Assembly: GCA_030027265.1 (NCBI GenBank)
Contig: JASENG010000001.1
Coordinates: 248,001 to 312,000 of the forward strand
Direction: 5' to 3'
DNA from: Lysinibacillus fusiformis
Lineage (GTDB): Bacteria; Bacillota; Bacilli; Bacillales_A; Planococcaceae
Length of the DNA: 64,000 nucleotides
Part shown: positions 26,882 through 36,062 of the stretch, piece by piece
Numbering within the stretch: the first letter of the stretch is position 1
Layout of the letters: every line of letters begins with the position of its first letter
Notes under the pieces: generated by a model
Databases searched by the model: none
The model's input: the letters and a program-made list of their open reading frames with translations, nothing else
Told to the model about the DNA's origin: nothing
Position numbers and translations under genes: made by a program

Positions 26882-27712
26882 ATGAAAAAAGTAATTCATC
26901 TATTATCGGCGGCGATACTTGCTTCAGCATTAGCAGCCTGTTCACAGCACGCACCAAAAACAGTGGAACCTGAGACTAAAACAGTCTCTGTAACGGAGGA
27001 ACAGGCACAGGAGCATGATTTGCAGTCAACGGCATGGTCATATGAGGGAGCAACAGGGCCTGAATCTTGGGGAGAGTTAGATGAACAGTATGCTGCTTGT
27101 GTAAATGGAAGCGAGCAATCACCGATTAATATCGAATTATCCGAAGCAGAAACTAATAAGACGATTGAAGAGGTGAATATACAGTACGAGCCAACAACAT
27201 TTTCAGTAATCAATAATGGGCATACCATACAAGCCAATACTGCATCAGTAACGAATAAAATCATTCTTGATGAAACAGAATATCAGCTTGTTCAGTTTCA
27301 CTTCCATACACCAAGCGAGCATCAATTCAATGGGCAACCATATGAAATGGAACTCCATCTCGTCCATCAAAATGAGAGTGGCGAATTGGCCGTTCTTGGC
27401 GTAATGATTCAAGAGGGCAGTATGAATGAATACTTGCAGCCTGTCTGGGCGGCATTGCAAGAAGAAATAACGGAAGAGGATATCTCACTTAGTGAACCGG
27501 TCCAGCTTCAGACTTTGCTTCCAAAAGATCAGACATTCCTTCACTACAATGGCTCTTTAACAACACCTCCATGTACAGAAGAGGTGGAATGGATTATTTT
27601 GGAGCAGCCAATTGAACTGTCACAAGAGCAAATCCAGGTTTTCCAGCAGATATTTCCAGATAACCATCGACCAATTCAACCATTAAATGAGCGTGAGGTA
27701 ATTCGAAACTAG
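26882..27712 (+). CDS. Alpha-class carbonic anhydrase, lipoprotein
   Basis: 276 residues from the ATG at 26882 (AAAGGGGAGA upstream). The lipobox ASALAAC at about residues 14-20 indicates a lipid-anchored extracellular enzyme. Alpha-CA signatures: QSPINIE, zinc histidines His140 and His142 in QFHFHTPSEH, the third His in ELHLVHQ, and HYNGSLTTPPCTEEVEW. The enzyme interconverts CO2 and bicarbonate outside the membrane. It is monocistronic, with a hairpin directly after the stop. Confidence 0.95.
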   Translation: MKKVIHLLSAAILASALAACSQHAPKTVEPETKTVSVTEEQAQEHDLQSTAWSYEGATGPESWGELDEQYAACVNGSEQSPINIELSEAETNKTIEEVNIQYEPTTFSVINNGHTIQANTASVTNKIILDETEYQLVQFHFHTPSEHQFNGQPYEMELHLVHQNESGELAVLGVMIQEGSMNEYLQPVWAALQEEITEEDISLSEPVQLQTLLPKDQTFLHYNGSLTTPPCTEEVEWIILEQPIELSQEQIQVFQQIFPDNHRPIQPLNEREVIRN

Positions 27713-27717
27713 GAACC

Positions 27718-27751
27718 ACCTGGGAATCTTCAAGGATTCTCAGGTTACTTT
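27718..27751 (+). terminator. Probable terminator after carbonic anhydrase
   Basis: ACCTGGGAATC pairs with GATTCTCAGGT. The T-run is weak (TACTTT), and the ribosome-binding site of the next gene follows. Confidence 0.5.
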
Positions 27752-27765
27752 AAGGAGGAAATCTA

Positions 27766-28212
27766 TTGAATACCTTTCAAAACAACGGATTTAAATTTAT
27801 GGAATTTATAAGAGTTGCCGAGACCGAAATGTTTAATTTTCAACCGATTGCCGGTTCGTTTGCCGTAATCAAATGTAATGACGAGTATCTGATGTGCTAT
27901 AACATTTGGAGAAATCAATGGGAATTACCGGCTGGAAGTAGGGAAGGGGAAGAAACGCCAAAAGAGTGCGCCATCCGAGAACTTTTTGAAGAAACTGGAC
28001 AGGCAGTACCAGACTTGGAATTTAAGGGTTTGTTAAAGTCTGAAAAGAAAGCGAACGGGGAGGTTAAATATAATCCGGTTTACTTTGCAACAATCGAAAA
28101 GCTCCAACCGTTCAGAGAAAATGAAGAAATATCCGAAATTAAGCTCTGGGATTTAAAAGAAGTAATCGGCTGCATTGATTCAGTTGATGTGAAGATTTTG
28201 GAATATATTTAA
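27766..28212 (+). CDS. Nudix hydrolase
   Basis: 148 residues from a TTG with AAGGAGG 7-8 bases upstream. The Nudix box is complete at about residues 66-88 (GSREGEETPKECAIRELFEE then TG). WELPAG precedes it, as in nucleotide-diphosphate-X hydrolases. Substrate not predictable from sequence. It is probably read separately from the carbonic anhydrase. Confidence 0.9.
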   Translation: MNTFQNNGFKFMEFIRVAETEMFNFQPIAGSFAVIKCNDEYLMCYNIWRNQWELPAGSREGEETPKECAIRELFEETGQAVPDLEFKGLLKSEKKANGEVKYNPVYFATIEKLQPFRENEEISEIKLWDLKEVIGCIDSVDVKILEYI

Positions 28213-28319
28213 ATCATAGGCTGTTCTCGCATAGATAGTTAGATTCACGTGTCAAAAATTAGATTAAAAGACTGTGCAAATGCTTAAAAGTGCATAAAAA
28301 AGACCTAGAAAGAGTCTGT

Positions 28320-28541
28320 TTAATCGGTGTTTACCTTTTTCTTCCCAAAATATGAAATTACCATTGCTAACGGAGCAACAAATGGTAAAAATAGAGTCCA
28401 ACCAATGAAATAAAATATTGGAGCTAAGAAAGCCATCCCTCCAAAGAGCATTGTTAATTGGGATTTTTTCCGTAATCCAGAAACAAACAATAATAATCCT
28501 GCCATTATTAATATTGCAAAAGAGATGCTAAGCAAATTCAT
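28320..28541 (-). CDS. Small two-helix membrane protein
   Basis: 73 residues from the ATG at 28541, where GGAGG lies 8 bases ahead; a longer start lacks this. Hydrophobic segments at about 3-22 and 30-62, with a KKKVN tail. No family recognised. A short hairpin with T-run (28296-28320) follows on its strand. Confidence 0.65.
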   Translation of the reverse strand: MNLLSISFAILIMAGLLLFVSGLRKKSQLTMLFGGMAFLAPIFYFIGWTLFLPFVAPLAMVISYFGKKKVNTD

Positions 28542-28833
28542 AATAACTACCTCCAACTTATCAGTACACTAATTATTATATTAAATGCTACGAGCAAAAT
28601 CTTCATAAATTTGGTTTCTCGCATATTTAGTCTTCTTTCAAAAAATTATTTAAAAAATCCCAAATAATCAAACCGTCCAATTAATTACTTTCTTCTTATT
28701 CGTTTATTTATCCTCTCTAAAAAGGAAAACAAGATCCTGATTAGGAAACTTTATGGAAATTCATAAATTTATTATAATGCATTTGAAAATGAATAGATGG
28801 TAAAATCTACATAAAGGGTGAGGGGGAACTAAT

Positions 28834-29802
28834 ATGAAAGCAATCGTTCAGAACGAATTTGGGGATGCTGGTGTACTTTCATACACAGATGTGGAGGTAC
28901 CAAAATTAGGTGATCATGAATGCCTCATTAAAGTAGCCTATACCAGTGTAAATTATGCGGATATTAAAAATCGCAATGGCAATAAAGAGAAAGGTACTTT
29001 TCCTTTAACGCTGGGTTTAGATGCAGCTGGGACAATAGAAGAGGCTGAGGCAGGGTCAGCTTTTGCAAAAGGAGACCGGGTGATTGCCTTTCCAAAGGCT
29101 GGTTCTTATGCCGAGTATGTGGTGGCGAATGAAAACTTGATTTACAAAATTCCTGACAGCCTTTCCTTTGAACAGGCAGCTGCAATGCCAATAGTTTCTA
29201 TCTTATCGTATATGCTGTTACATGAGATTGGCCAAGTAAAAACAACAGATACTATAGTCATACATAGTGCTGCCGGTGGCGTTGGTTCGATGCTCGTCCA
29301 ATTAGCCAAAGTTTTTGGCGTTCAAAAAATAATTGGAACTGTTGGCAGTATGGAAAAAATGAATTATGTGAAGGAATTGGGCGCAGATCTTGTATGCTCT
29401 TATGAAACATTTACAGAGGAAGTATTAAGAGAAACAGAAAACCTCGGAGCAAACTTGATTTTTGATTCAGTTGCAGGGGATGTCACAAGAAAAAGTTTAA
29501 ATTGCTTGGCGTTATATGGGACACTTTTGCAGTTCGGCAATAGCAGTGGAAAAGCTGGAACTTTTACAACAAATGATGTGCATAGCAGCTGCAGAAATAT
29601 TAAGGGATTTAGTCTGGGAACAACAAGGAAGCATGATCCCGTACGATTAGCCCCTATAGCCAAAAAAGTGATCGATCTATTCGATGCCAAACAAATAAGC
29701 TTGCCCATAGCAAAGATTTTTCAATTAAGTGAAGCAGCAGAAGCGCATAGACTGATAGAAAGTCGCAATTATGAAGGGAAAGTTTTGCTTGAAGTGAAAT
29801 GA
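28834..29802 (+). CDS. Zinc-independent MDR oxidoreductase (NADPH:quinone reductase-like)
   Basis: 322 residues. Medium-chain dehydrogenase fold: N-terminal GroES-like domain (SVNYADIKNRNG, PLTLGLDAAGTIEE) and Rossmann domain with HSAAGGVGSMLVQLAK. The structural and catalytic zinc cysteines of alcohol dehydrogenases are absent, which points to the quinone oxidoreductase/enoyl reductase branch. GTGAGGGGG lies ahead of the ATG. The physiological substrate is unknown. Confidence 0.9.
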   Translation: MKAIVQNEFGDAGVLSYTDVEVPKLGDHECLIKVAYTSVNYADIKNRNGNKEKGTFPLTLGLDAAGTIEEAEAGSAFAKGDRVIAFPKAGSYAEYVVANENLIYKIPDSLSFEQAAAMPIVSILSYMLLHEIGQVKTTDTIVIHSAAGGVGSMLVQLAKVFGVQKIIGTVGSMEKMNYVKELGADLVCSYETFTEEVLRETENLGANLIFDSVAGDVTRKSLNCLALYGTLLQFGNSSGKAGTFTTNDVHSSCRNIKGFSLGTTRKHDPVRLAPIAKKVIDLFDAKQISLPIAKIFQLSEAAEAHRLIESRNYEGKVLLEVK

Positions 29803-29839
29803 GCAGAACAATACGAAAAACCGTAGTGCCTGCACAGAT

Positions 29840-30311
29840 GCTATTCGCCCCTTTCACAAAGAAGGAAAACTGATTGGAAATGCATGCAAAGTGAAAACCC
29901 GGGCAGGCGATAACTTAATGGTACATAAGGCGATTGATCTAGCTAAGCCGGGAGATGTGATTGTCGTGGATGCTGGCGGAGTCCTAACAAATGCGGTTAT
30001 AGGGGAAATTATGGTCAGTCTTGCGCGGAAAAAAGGATTTGCCGGCTTCATCATTGATGGGGCAATTCGAGACGTGGGTTCAATTAGCAAAGAAATATTT
30101 CCAGTTTACACACGCGGTATAACCAATCGGGGCCCATATAAGGATGGTCCTGGAGAAATCAACGTTCCTGCCGCAATAGATGGGATGGTTGTTCATCCAG
30201 AAGATATTATAGTTAGGGATGAAGATGGGCTTGTTGTTGTTCCCCTTAAAAATGCAAAACAAATGGGTCGATGAAGTTTTAAGGCAAAAGGGCTGTGAAG
30301 GGTTCGATTAA
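29840..30311 (+). pseudogene. RraA/HMG-aldolase family gene, truncated and frameshifted
   Basis: The body matches RraA-like proteins (GDNLMVHKAIDLAKPGDVIV, IDGAIRDVGSI, RGPYKDGPGEINVPAAIDGM). The frame is open upstream (DAIRPFHKEGKLIGNACKV) without a start, and the N-terminal ~40 residues of the family are missing. At the 3' end an extra G in ATGGGTCG shifts the frame; the tail continues as VDEVLRQKG in the next frame. RraA-type proteins include RNase E inhibitors and 4-hydroxy-4-methyl-2-oxoglutarate aldolases. This copy is probably dead. Confidence 0.75.
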
Positions 30312-30322
30312 GACCTTAGCAG

Positions 30323-30360
30323 CAAAAGAGTATGTTTTATAAAAAAATGTACTCTTTTTA
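30323..30360 (+). terminator. Intrinsic terminator
   Basis: AAAAGAGTA and TACTCTTTTT arms around an A/T-rich loop, ending in T5. Confidence 0.6.
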
Positions 30361-30415
30361 GTTCCCTTAAATAAATTGCATTACTGCCTAGTAGAAAATA
30401 GCAAAAGGAAAATAA

Positions 30416-30603
30416 GAGGAAATTTTTCGGTTATCTGACGAATGGAGCTCTGTTGAGGGGGATATAAGGGGAAGTTTTCCGTCTAAATAAAGAAAAAGCC
30501 TCAATTTTGACGTTTTTCGAGTCGATAGTCGGAATCTTTCCGTTTATTAAGGCTATTTTTTATTCTATTTTAAAGTTAAGCGGAATGTTTCCTTCTATTT
30601 ATC
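30416..30603 (+). repeat. Interspersed element, copy 1: four small palindromes
   Basis: Four degenerate units of the form CGGAAnnTTTCCGnTTA at about 30416, 30468, 30528 and 30578 (steps near 52, 60, 50). The same architecture recurs at 39363-39550. It occupies most of the 30312-30747 gap; no gene is seen there. Confidence 0.6.
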
Positions 30604-30747
30604 GTACTCGTCACTTAACCTAAAAAGCTCTGTGGATAAGAGAGGAAACTAAATAGAACAAAAAGGGGTATTGATTCGAGAATTATTAATGCTCTTTTTT
30701 GTCGAAATAGTTCCCAGATTAAAAAATATTTTATCGGAGGGATATTT

Positions 30748-31254
30748 GTGAATAATCAAGTAAGCATTGAAAGAGTATATTCGATTGAAGAGTATATCGA
30801 GCAGCTTTCGGAACTTTTGATTCTTGTAGTTGAGGATGGGGCATCGATTGGATTCTTACCGCCACTCCAACTTTCGGATGCAACAAGCTATTGGGAAGAT
30901 GTATTAGATCCGGATGTTGTTTTGTATGTTGCCAAAATAGGCGATCAGATTGTAGGGAGTATTCAATTACAGCTGTGTACAAAACAAAACGGCAGCCATC
31001 GAGCAGAGATTGCCAAGTTAATGACCCATAATCAATATCGACGCAAGGGAATTGGCCGTTTGCTAATGAAGGAAGCTGAGGAGCTAGCCAAGGAGGAGGG
31101 AAGGAGCTTAATAGTTCTCGATACGCGAGAAGGAGACCCTTCTAATTTGCTTTACTCTTCCATGGGGTATATCGAAGCTGGAAAAATTCCGAACTACGCA
31201 TTATCGGCAAATGGCGAACTGCATGCCACAGTTTTTTATTATAAGGAGCTTTGA
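30748..31254 (+). CDS. GNAT N-acetyltransferase
   Basis: 168 residues from a GTG with CGGAGGG 7-8 bases upstream. The acetyl-CoA binding motif A is HNQYRRKGIGRLLMKEAEEL (about 93-112). A typical C-terminal LLYSSMGYIEAGKIPNYAL follows. Substrate unknown; resembles antibiotic or small-molecule acetyltransferases. Confidence 0.9.
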   Translation: MNNQVSIERVYSIEEYIEQLSELLILVVEDGASIGFLPPLQLSDATSYWEDVLDPDVVLYVAKIGDQIVGSIQLQLCTKQNGSHRAEIAKLMTHNQYRRKGIGRLLMKEAEELAKEEGRSLIVLDTREGDPSNLLYSSMGYIEAGKIPNYALSANGELHATVFYYKEL

Positions 31255-31367
31255 GTGAAATCACTTCTGTGATTGTCATTCGCAGACGCAGATGAAGGGC
31301 ATCTTCCATAAATCGCTGTTCTAAATAGAGGTCTAAATTTTACAGTACTGGAACATTAAACCAATAG

Positions 31368-31997
31368 ATGCGTCCTTTCAAAGAGATGGAAGGGAGCTGT
31401 ATCGATATAAAGAAATTTATTCTGTGTTTATCGATTATAGGTAGTTTAATTATAATACTTTTCCAATTCTTCCACTGGAAGGCGCTAGACATTATAACGG
31501 TATTTTTCATTCCTTTTGTATGGCTATTCGTCTATGGATTTTTTCTGGTGGGCCTTGTACTTTCGATCATAGTCGCTTTTAAGTCAAAATATTGGAAGCC
31601 TATTTTCATCAACTTAATAACGATAATAATATTGGTCACCGTTCCTTTCAATAGGCTTGTATTAGAGATGGATTTTAAGAGAAACCAATCAGCTAGAGTC
31701 GAAATCATCGAAAAGATTGAGAAGGAAGAACTGAAACCGAATGTTCCATATAATGCTTCACTCATCATGCTGCCGGATGAATACAATCATTTGTCAAAAG
31801 GCGGCGGAGAGATTGTTGTAGAGAAACAGGATGAAGATTACGCTGTGCTATTTTTCACATTCCGTGGGGTATTAGATAGTTTTTCTGGTTTTGCCTATTC
31901 GCCAAATGGACAAAAACCGGGAGTCAATTCATTTAATGGGGATTTTAAAGAGATTATACAGATAGATAAAAATTGGCATATGGTAACTTCATATTAA
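31368..31997 (+). CDS. Hypothetical membrane protein
   Basis: Up to 209 residues. Three hydrophobic stretches lie in the first ~95 residues (FILCLSIIGSLIIILFQFFH, a VFFIPFVWLFVYGFFLVGLV segment, IFINLITIIILVTVPF). A soluble domain of about 110 residues follows, with GGGEIVVEK and SGFAYSPNG. The start is uncertain: GGAAGGGAG lies inside the frame after the second Met, without a standard start codon at good distance. No family recognised. Confidence 0.6.
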   Translation: MRPFKEMEGSCIDIKKFILCLSIIGSLIIILFQFFHWKALDIITVFFIPFVWLFVYGFFLVGLVLSIIVAFKSKYWKPIFINLITIIILVTVPFNRLVLEMDFKRNQSARVEIIEKIEKEELKPNVPYNASLIMLPDEYNHLSKGGGEIVVEKQDEDYAVLFFTFRGVLDSFSGFAYSPNGQKPGVNSFNGDFKEIIQIDKNWHMVTSY

Positions 31998-32100
31998 AAG
32001 TGAGGAACGATAAATGCTTTCTTTGCACTCATTGCTTGCCTGTTTAAATTTAGAAGTAAATTCTGGTTAAATATGGTAAAGTATGGATGGGGGGATTCAA

Positions 32101-32244
32101 GTGATCTTAGATTTAATAACATCATGTTTTATTGTTCTAATACTATTTTTATTGATAGAAAAGAAATTTAAAGGGAAAGAAAGATTCTTAGGCTATTTTA
32201 TTATTGCAACTTTATTGTTCATATTAATCCAGCATCAACATTAA
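32101..32244 (+). CDS. 47-residue membrane peptide
   Basis: GTG start with GGGGGG 6 bases upstream. Two hydrophobic segments (LITSCFIVLILFLLIE and FLGYFIIATLLFILI) are joined by a basic hinge KKFKGKER. It lies 44 bases upstream of the PlsY-like gene on the same strand. Function unknown, but the site and composition support a real gene. Confidence 0.55.
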   Translation: MILDLITSCFIVLILFLLIEKKFKGKERFLGYFIIATLLFILIQHQH

Positions 32245-32287
32245 GAGCTCTTAAAAAGAAATAGAGAAAATATTCGGAGGGTACTTC

Positions 32288-32845
32288 TTGCATGTATCTA
32301 TTTTAATCTACTGGATAGTTTGTTATTTAGCAGGGAATTTTATAACGGCATTTTTTGTTGGCAAATGGAAGAATGTTGACTTGCGGCAGCATCATAGTCA
32401 AAACTTGGGCGCGCGAAATGCTGGGCGAGTGCTTGGGCGATCTGCGTTTTTGGCAACTTTTTTGGGGGATGCCTTAAAAGGGTCTTTTGTCATTGTTTCT
32501 GGCCAATTAATGAATTTTGAACAGTGGATTTTGGCAGTAGGAATGTTTTTGGTGATTATTGGCCATCTTTATCCATTTTGGCTAAGGTTTCACGGTGGAA
32601 AAGGCGTAGCTACATTCATTGGAGCAGGATTATGTTTGGAGCCATTGTTATTTGTGTGGATGATTGCCGGGACACTCTTGCTATTCGTAATAGTAAGGAA
32701 TTTAACAACAGGTATGCTTGGAGGATTCGCATTATACATAGCTGGTATAGTTTGGGAAGGCAAATTAGCAACATATAGTACGGTAATTCTATCAATTTGT
32801 CTTATTATTTGGAAGCATCGAAAGTATTATAGACAGAAGGAATGA
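32288..32845 (+). CDS. plsY: PlsY-like acyltransferase (paralogue type)
   Basis: 185 residues from a TTG with CGGAGGG 6-7 bases upstream. Polytopic membrane protein with PlsY features: a motif-1-like segment NLGARNAGRVLG (PlsY normally has GSGNPGATN), a Lys-Gly after the second loop, and the strong motif 3 GHLYPFWLRFHGGKGVAT. PlsY transfers acyl groups from acyl phosphate to glycerol-3-phosphate. The altered motif 1 and the overlap with the next gene suggest a second, specialised enzyme beside the housekeeping copy, perhaps with a different acceptor. Confidence 0.8.
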   Translation: MHVSILIYWIVCYLAGNFITAFFVGKWKNVDLRQHHSQNLGARNAGRVLGRSAFLATFLGDALKGSFVIVSGQLMNFEQWILAVGMFLVIIGHLYPFWLRFHGGKGVATFIGAGLCLEPLLFVWMIAGTLLLFVIVRNLTTGMLGGFALYIAGIVWEGKLATYSTVILSICLIIWKHRKYYRQKE

Positions 32846-34413
32846 GGGATATAGTGTATTGGTGTAAATTAGCAACTACAGAAAAGGAATTTGATGACAT
32901 TGCTGCACTGAATTATGAAACCTTTGTAGAAGAAATTCCACAGTATAAGCCAAATGAAAAGAGAAGAAAAGTAGACCGTTTCCATAAAGAAAATCAGTAT
33001 ATCGTCGTTTATAAAGAAACAGAAATCATCGGTATGATCGCTTTTCGAGACAAGCGGCCATTTTCACTGGATGAAAAAATCGGCAGCATAGAGCAATATT
33101 TACAGGACTCTGATTGTGAAAGATTGGCTGAAATACGTTTGTTGGCCGTTAAAAAAGCCTATCGCACGGGGAGGGTGTTCTTCCGTTTAATACAGGCAGT
33201 TTATGCCTTTGCCTACCATCAAGGGTACTCCGCTGCTGTCATCTCAGGAACAACACGGGAACAGAAATTATATAAGCAAATGGGGTTCGAACCGTTTGCT
33301 GGTGCAGTAGGTTCAGAGGAAGCTAAATTTGTGCCGATGATTTTGACTAGAAAAAAATTCGAACAAGAATTAGAAAAAAGAATATCAAAAGGCAATGACT
33401 ATACATTTTACCCAGGTCCAGTAAAACAAAATGTATCTTTAACACATACAAATGTTTCTCATCGTTCGGCTGAGTTCAGGGATTTATTCCAAAGAATGAA
33501 GCAGCAATTGCAACGCCTATCGGGTGCTTCTCATATTGCGGCAGCTGTGGGGAGTGGTACCCTTGCAAATGATATTATGTTGGGGCAGTTAAAGATAAGC
33601 AGCTCGAAAAAAGGTTTGATTTTAGTGAACGGGGAGTTCGGTAATCGTTTGGTGGACCAAGCCATGAGCTGGGGGATTCCCTTTGATACAGTAAATGCAG
33701 ATTGGGGAGTGCCCTTTGATCTCGTTACGATTGAACAGCATTTAGAGACAGGAGATTTTGAATGGGTGCTTATGGTGCATGGTGAGACGTCTACAGGAAC
33801 ACTCAACCCAATTGAACCGATTCTTGAACTCACGAAGCGTTTTAATGTGAAGTTATGCGCTGATTGTATAAGCTCATTCGGGGCGATTCCATTCTCTATG
33901 AAAGAGTTATATCTGGCTACATCTGTGAGCGGAAAAGCCTTAGGAGCGATGAGCGGACTTGCTTTTATCTTCTCGCAGCAGCTCGCACAAGAAGCACAAA
34001 TACCATCCTACCTAAGCCTTGCAAAATATCAAAAATCAACCCCTCCTTTTACCGTCCCGACAATGCTGGCAGCGAATGTTTTGGAGGCGTTAAAGGATTA
34101 CCCAGATCGATACCGATTGCTGGAGCAGCGATTTATGCAATTACAGAATTTGAAAATTGTCGAGAATTACGGGATTTCGACAAATCATTATCCAATGATA
34201 GTGACTTTGCAAATTCCAAATGAATTAATGGCATTAAATGAAGATTTAAAGATAAATGGCCTCCTATTGCATGCAGAAAGCGCTTATTTGCGGGAACGAA
34301 ATTTCATACAGCTTTCAACCATACAACCTGATTTTGAAGAGGCACTAAAGCAGCTTGAAGAAATTGTTGGCCATTATTTAACGGTTATAGAAGAACCGCG
34401 GGTATATTCATAA
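32842..34413 (+). CDS. GNAT acyltransferase fused to class V PLP aminotransferase
   Basis: 523 residues. Residues about 1-175 form a GNAT domain (LAEIRLLAVKKAYRTGRVFF, LYKQMGFEPF), reminiscent of N-acyl amino acid synthases. Residues about 188-515 form a class V aminotransferase (FYPGPVKQN, GSGTLANDIMLGQL, VHGETSTGTLNP, CADCISSFGAIP) with the probable PLP lysine near 365 (SGKALGAMSG). Its start overlaps the stop of the PlsY-like gene (ATGA). One polypeptide could make an amino compound and acylate it, while the neighbour handles acyl transfer to a membrane lipid. The product is unknown. Confidence 0.8.
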   Translation: MRDIVYWCKLATTEKEFDDIAALNYETFVEEIPQYKPNEKRRKVDRFHKENQYIVVYKETEIIGMIAFRDKRPFSLDEKIGSIEQYLQDSDCERLAEIRLLAVKKAYRTGRVFFRLIQAVYAFAYHQGYSAAVISGTTREQKLYKQMGFEPFAGAVGSEEAKFVPMILTRKKFEQELEKRISKGNDYTFYPGPVKQNVSLTHTNVSHRSAEFRDLFQRMKQQLQRLSGASHIAAAVGSGTLANDIMLGQLKISSSKKGLILVNGEFGNRLVDQAMSWGIPFDTVNADWGVPFDLVTIEQHLETGDFEWVLMVHGETSTGTLNPIEPILELTKRFNVKLCADCISSFGAIPFSMKELYLATSVSGKALGAMSGLAFIFSQQLAQEAQIPSYLSLAKYQKSTPPFTVPTMLAANVLEALKDYPDRYRLLEQRFMQLQNLKIVENYGISTNHYPMIVTLQIPNELMALNEDLKINGLLLHAESAYLRERNFIQLSTIQPDFEEALKQLEEIVGHYLTVIEEPRVYS

Positions 34414-34420
34414 ACGGATC

Positions 34421-34455
34421 AGCTAATCTGATAAACAATCGGATTAGCTAATTTT
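34421..34455 (+). terminator. Probable terminator of the acyltransferase operon
   Basis: AGCTAATCTGAT pairs with ATCGGATTAGCT, followed by AATTTTAT. Confidence 0.6.
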
Positions 34456-34555
34456 ATGTCTATAAAAATTCATTAGACGAGAAAATATTAAGTCTATCCA
34501 ATTAAAAGACTTCGATGCTATAATAAGATTAATTTTATTTGAAGGAGATCAATGA

Positions 34556-35962
34556 ATGACAGAACACGCAGATTTACCTAAAGCATTAATACATAAAAAT
34601 GAAAATAAATATTTCTGGTTAGTACTGATTATTGGGATTCTCACTTATATCGGATTAGCGATATCGATTGTTGGAATCTTCGTATTGTTTGTTTTTATGC
34701 TATTGTCTTTCTTTTTAAGTGCACTGATGATTGGCAATATCCGTTCAAATGCAGTCAAATTAAGCCAAGAGCAGTTCCCGGAAGTTTTTGAAAGAGCTGG
34801 GGACTTATGCAGAGAAATGGAAATCAAAAAAATTCCGGACATCTATGTAGTGCAGTCTGGCGGAATGCTGAATGCTTTTGCAACAAGGTTTTTTGGACGA
34901 AATATGGTGGTGATTTATGCGGAAATTTTTGAATTATTGCATACTAATCAAGAAGAAGAGTTAAATTTTGTTCTTGCTCATGAACTTGCCCATATTAAGC
35001 GAAATCATCTCACAAAGCAGATGTTTATTTTACCGGCTATGTGGATACCTGGAGTGGCAGAGCTCTATTTAAGAGCCTGTGAATACACCTGTGATCGATA
35101 TGCTGCCTATTATACTGGCAATAGTGAAGCGGCAATAAATAGTTTAACCATGCTTGCGATTGGAAAACACCTTTACACGCATGTAAATAAAGACGAATAT
35201 ATGAAACAATTAAACGAAGAAAAAGGTTTCTTTGTTTGGCTTAGCGAGGTGTTTTCTACGCATCCGCCTTTACCGAAGCGATTAGATGAAATTAGCAATT
35301 TCTTTGGAAAAAACGGGCAACGACTCATCGAACCGAACAAACTGAGAATACTTTGGTTTTTTGTCAGTGTCTCAATCGTAGGTGTGGGAATTGGTTTATT
35401 GATGGGTTCTTATTATATGATCAATAAATTTATCGAATATGCTCCAATGGACTATGGATATGAAGAAGATGAAGCTTACTACGAAGAAAATATTGAAATT
35501 TCGCCATTTATCAAGGCGGTGGTTAATGGAGAATTGGATCAAGTCTCACTGATGATTGAAAATGGCGAAGATGTGTACCAAGAAGACTATTATGGAAATA
35601 CGGCATTGGATTGGGCAGTTCGAAGTGGCAATCCCGACATGGTGAAATTCTTGCTTGAGTCAGGGGCAGATGCAAATTATGAAAGCAGTTATGGAATGAC
35701 AGCGTTAATGACTGCTGCTGAAATTGGCGATCCGGCAATAGTGAAGCTCCTGATTGAAGCTGGAGGGGATCCAAACTATCAGGAATACAGCGGATCGACC
35801 GCATTAACTTATGCGATATACAGTTCGGACATAGAAACCGTGCAAACCTTACTCGATTCAGGAGCCGATCCTAGTTTGACGGATTCGGAAGATATGGATG
35901 CATACATGGTGGCAATCCAATCAGGCGAGCGGGAAATCGCCAAGCTCTTGAAAAACTATTAA
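34556..35962 (+). CDS. M48-family membrane metallopeptidase with C-terminal ankyrin repeats
   Basis: 468 residues. Two membrane helices at about 19-60, then an M48/HtpX-like catalytic domain with zinc motif HELAH at 142-146 and third-ligand motif EYTCD at 176-180. A further membrane helix lies at about 264-290. Four ankyrin repeats (about 315-466) follow, with GNTALDWAVRSGNPDMVKFL and GMTALMTAAEIGDPAIVKLL. M48 enzymes degrade misfolded membrane proteins; the ankyrins probably choose partners. AAGGAG precedes the ATG. Monocistronic, with a strong terminator after it. Confidence 0.9.
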   Translation: MTEHADLPKALIHKNENKYFWLVLIIGILTYIGLAISIVGIFVLFVFMLLSFFLSALMIGNIRSNAVKLSQEQFPEVFERAGDLCREMEIKKIPDIYVVQSGGMLNAFATRFFGRNMVVIYAEIFELLHTNQEEELNFVLAHELAHIKRNHLTKQMFILPAMWIPGVAELYLRACEYTCDRYAAYYTGNSEAAINSLTMLAIGKHLYTHVNKDEYMKQLNEEKGFFVWLSEVFSTHPPLPKRLDEISNFFGKNGQRLIEPNKLRILWFFVSVSIVGVGIGLLMGSYYMINKFIEYAPMDYGYEEDEAYYEENIEISPFIKAVVNGELDQVSLMIENGEDVYQEDYYGNTALDWAVRSGNPDMVKFLLESGADANYESSYGMTALMTAAEIGDPAIVKLLIEAGGDPNYQEYSGSTALTYAIYSSDIETVQTLLDSGADPSLTDSEDMDAYMVAIQSGEREIAKLLKNY

Positions 35963-35969
35963 TGATATA

Positions 35970-36004
35970 AAGCATCAATCCTTTCGCAGGATTGATGCTT
36001 TTTT
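35970..36004 (+). terminator. Strong intrinsic terminator
   Basis: AGCATCAATCC pairs perfectly with GGATTGATGCT around a short loop, followed by TTTTTT. Confidence 0.9.
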
Positions 36005-36062
36005 AATTGTTAAGGAAATTATAAAATTTCGCTTTGGGGATAACTTTTAAAAAAAATAAATT

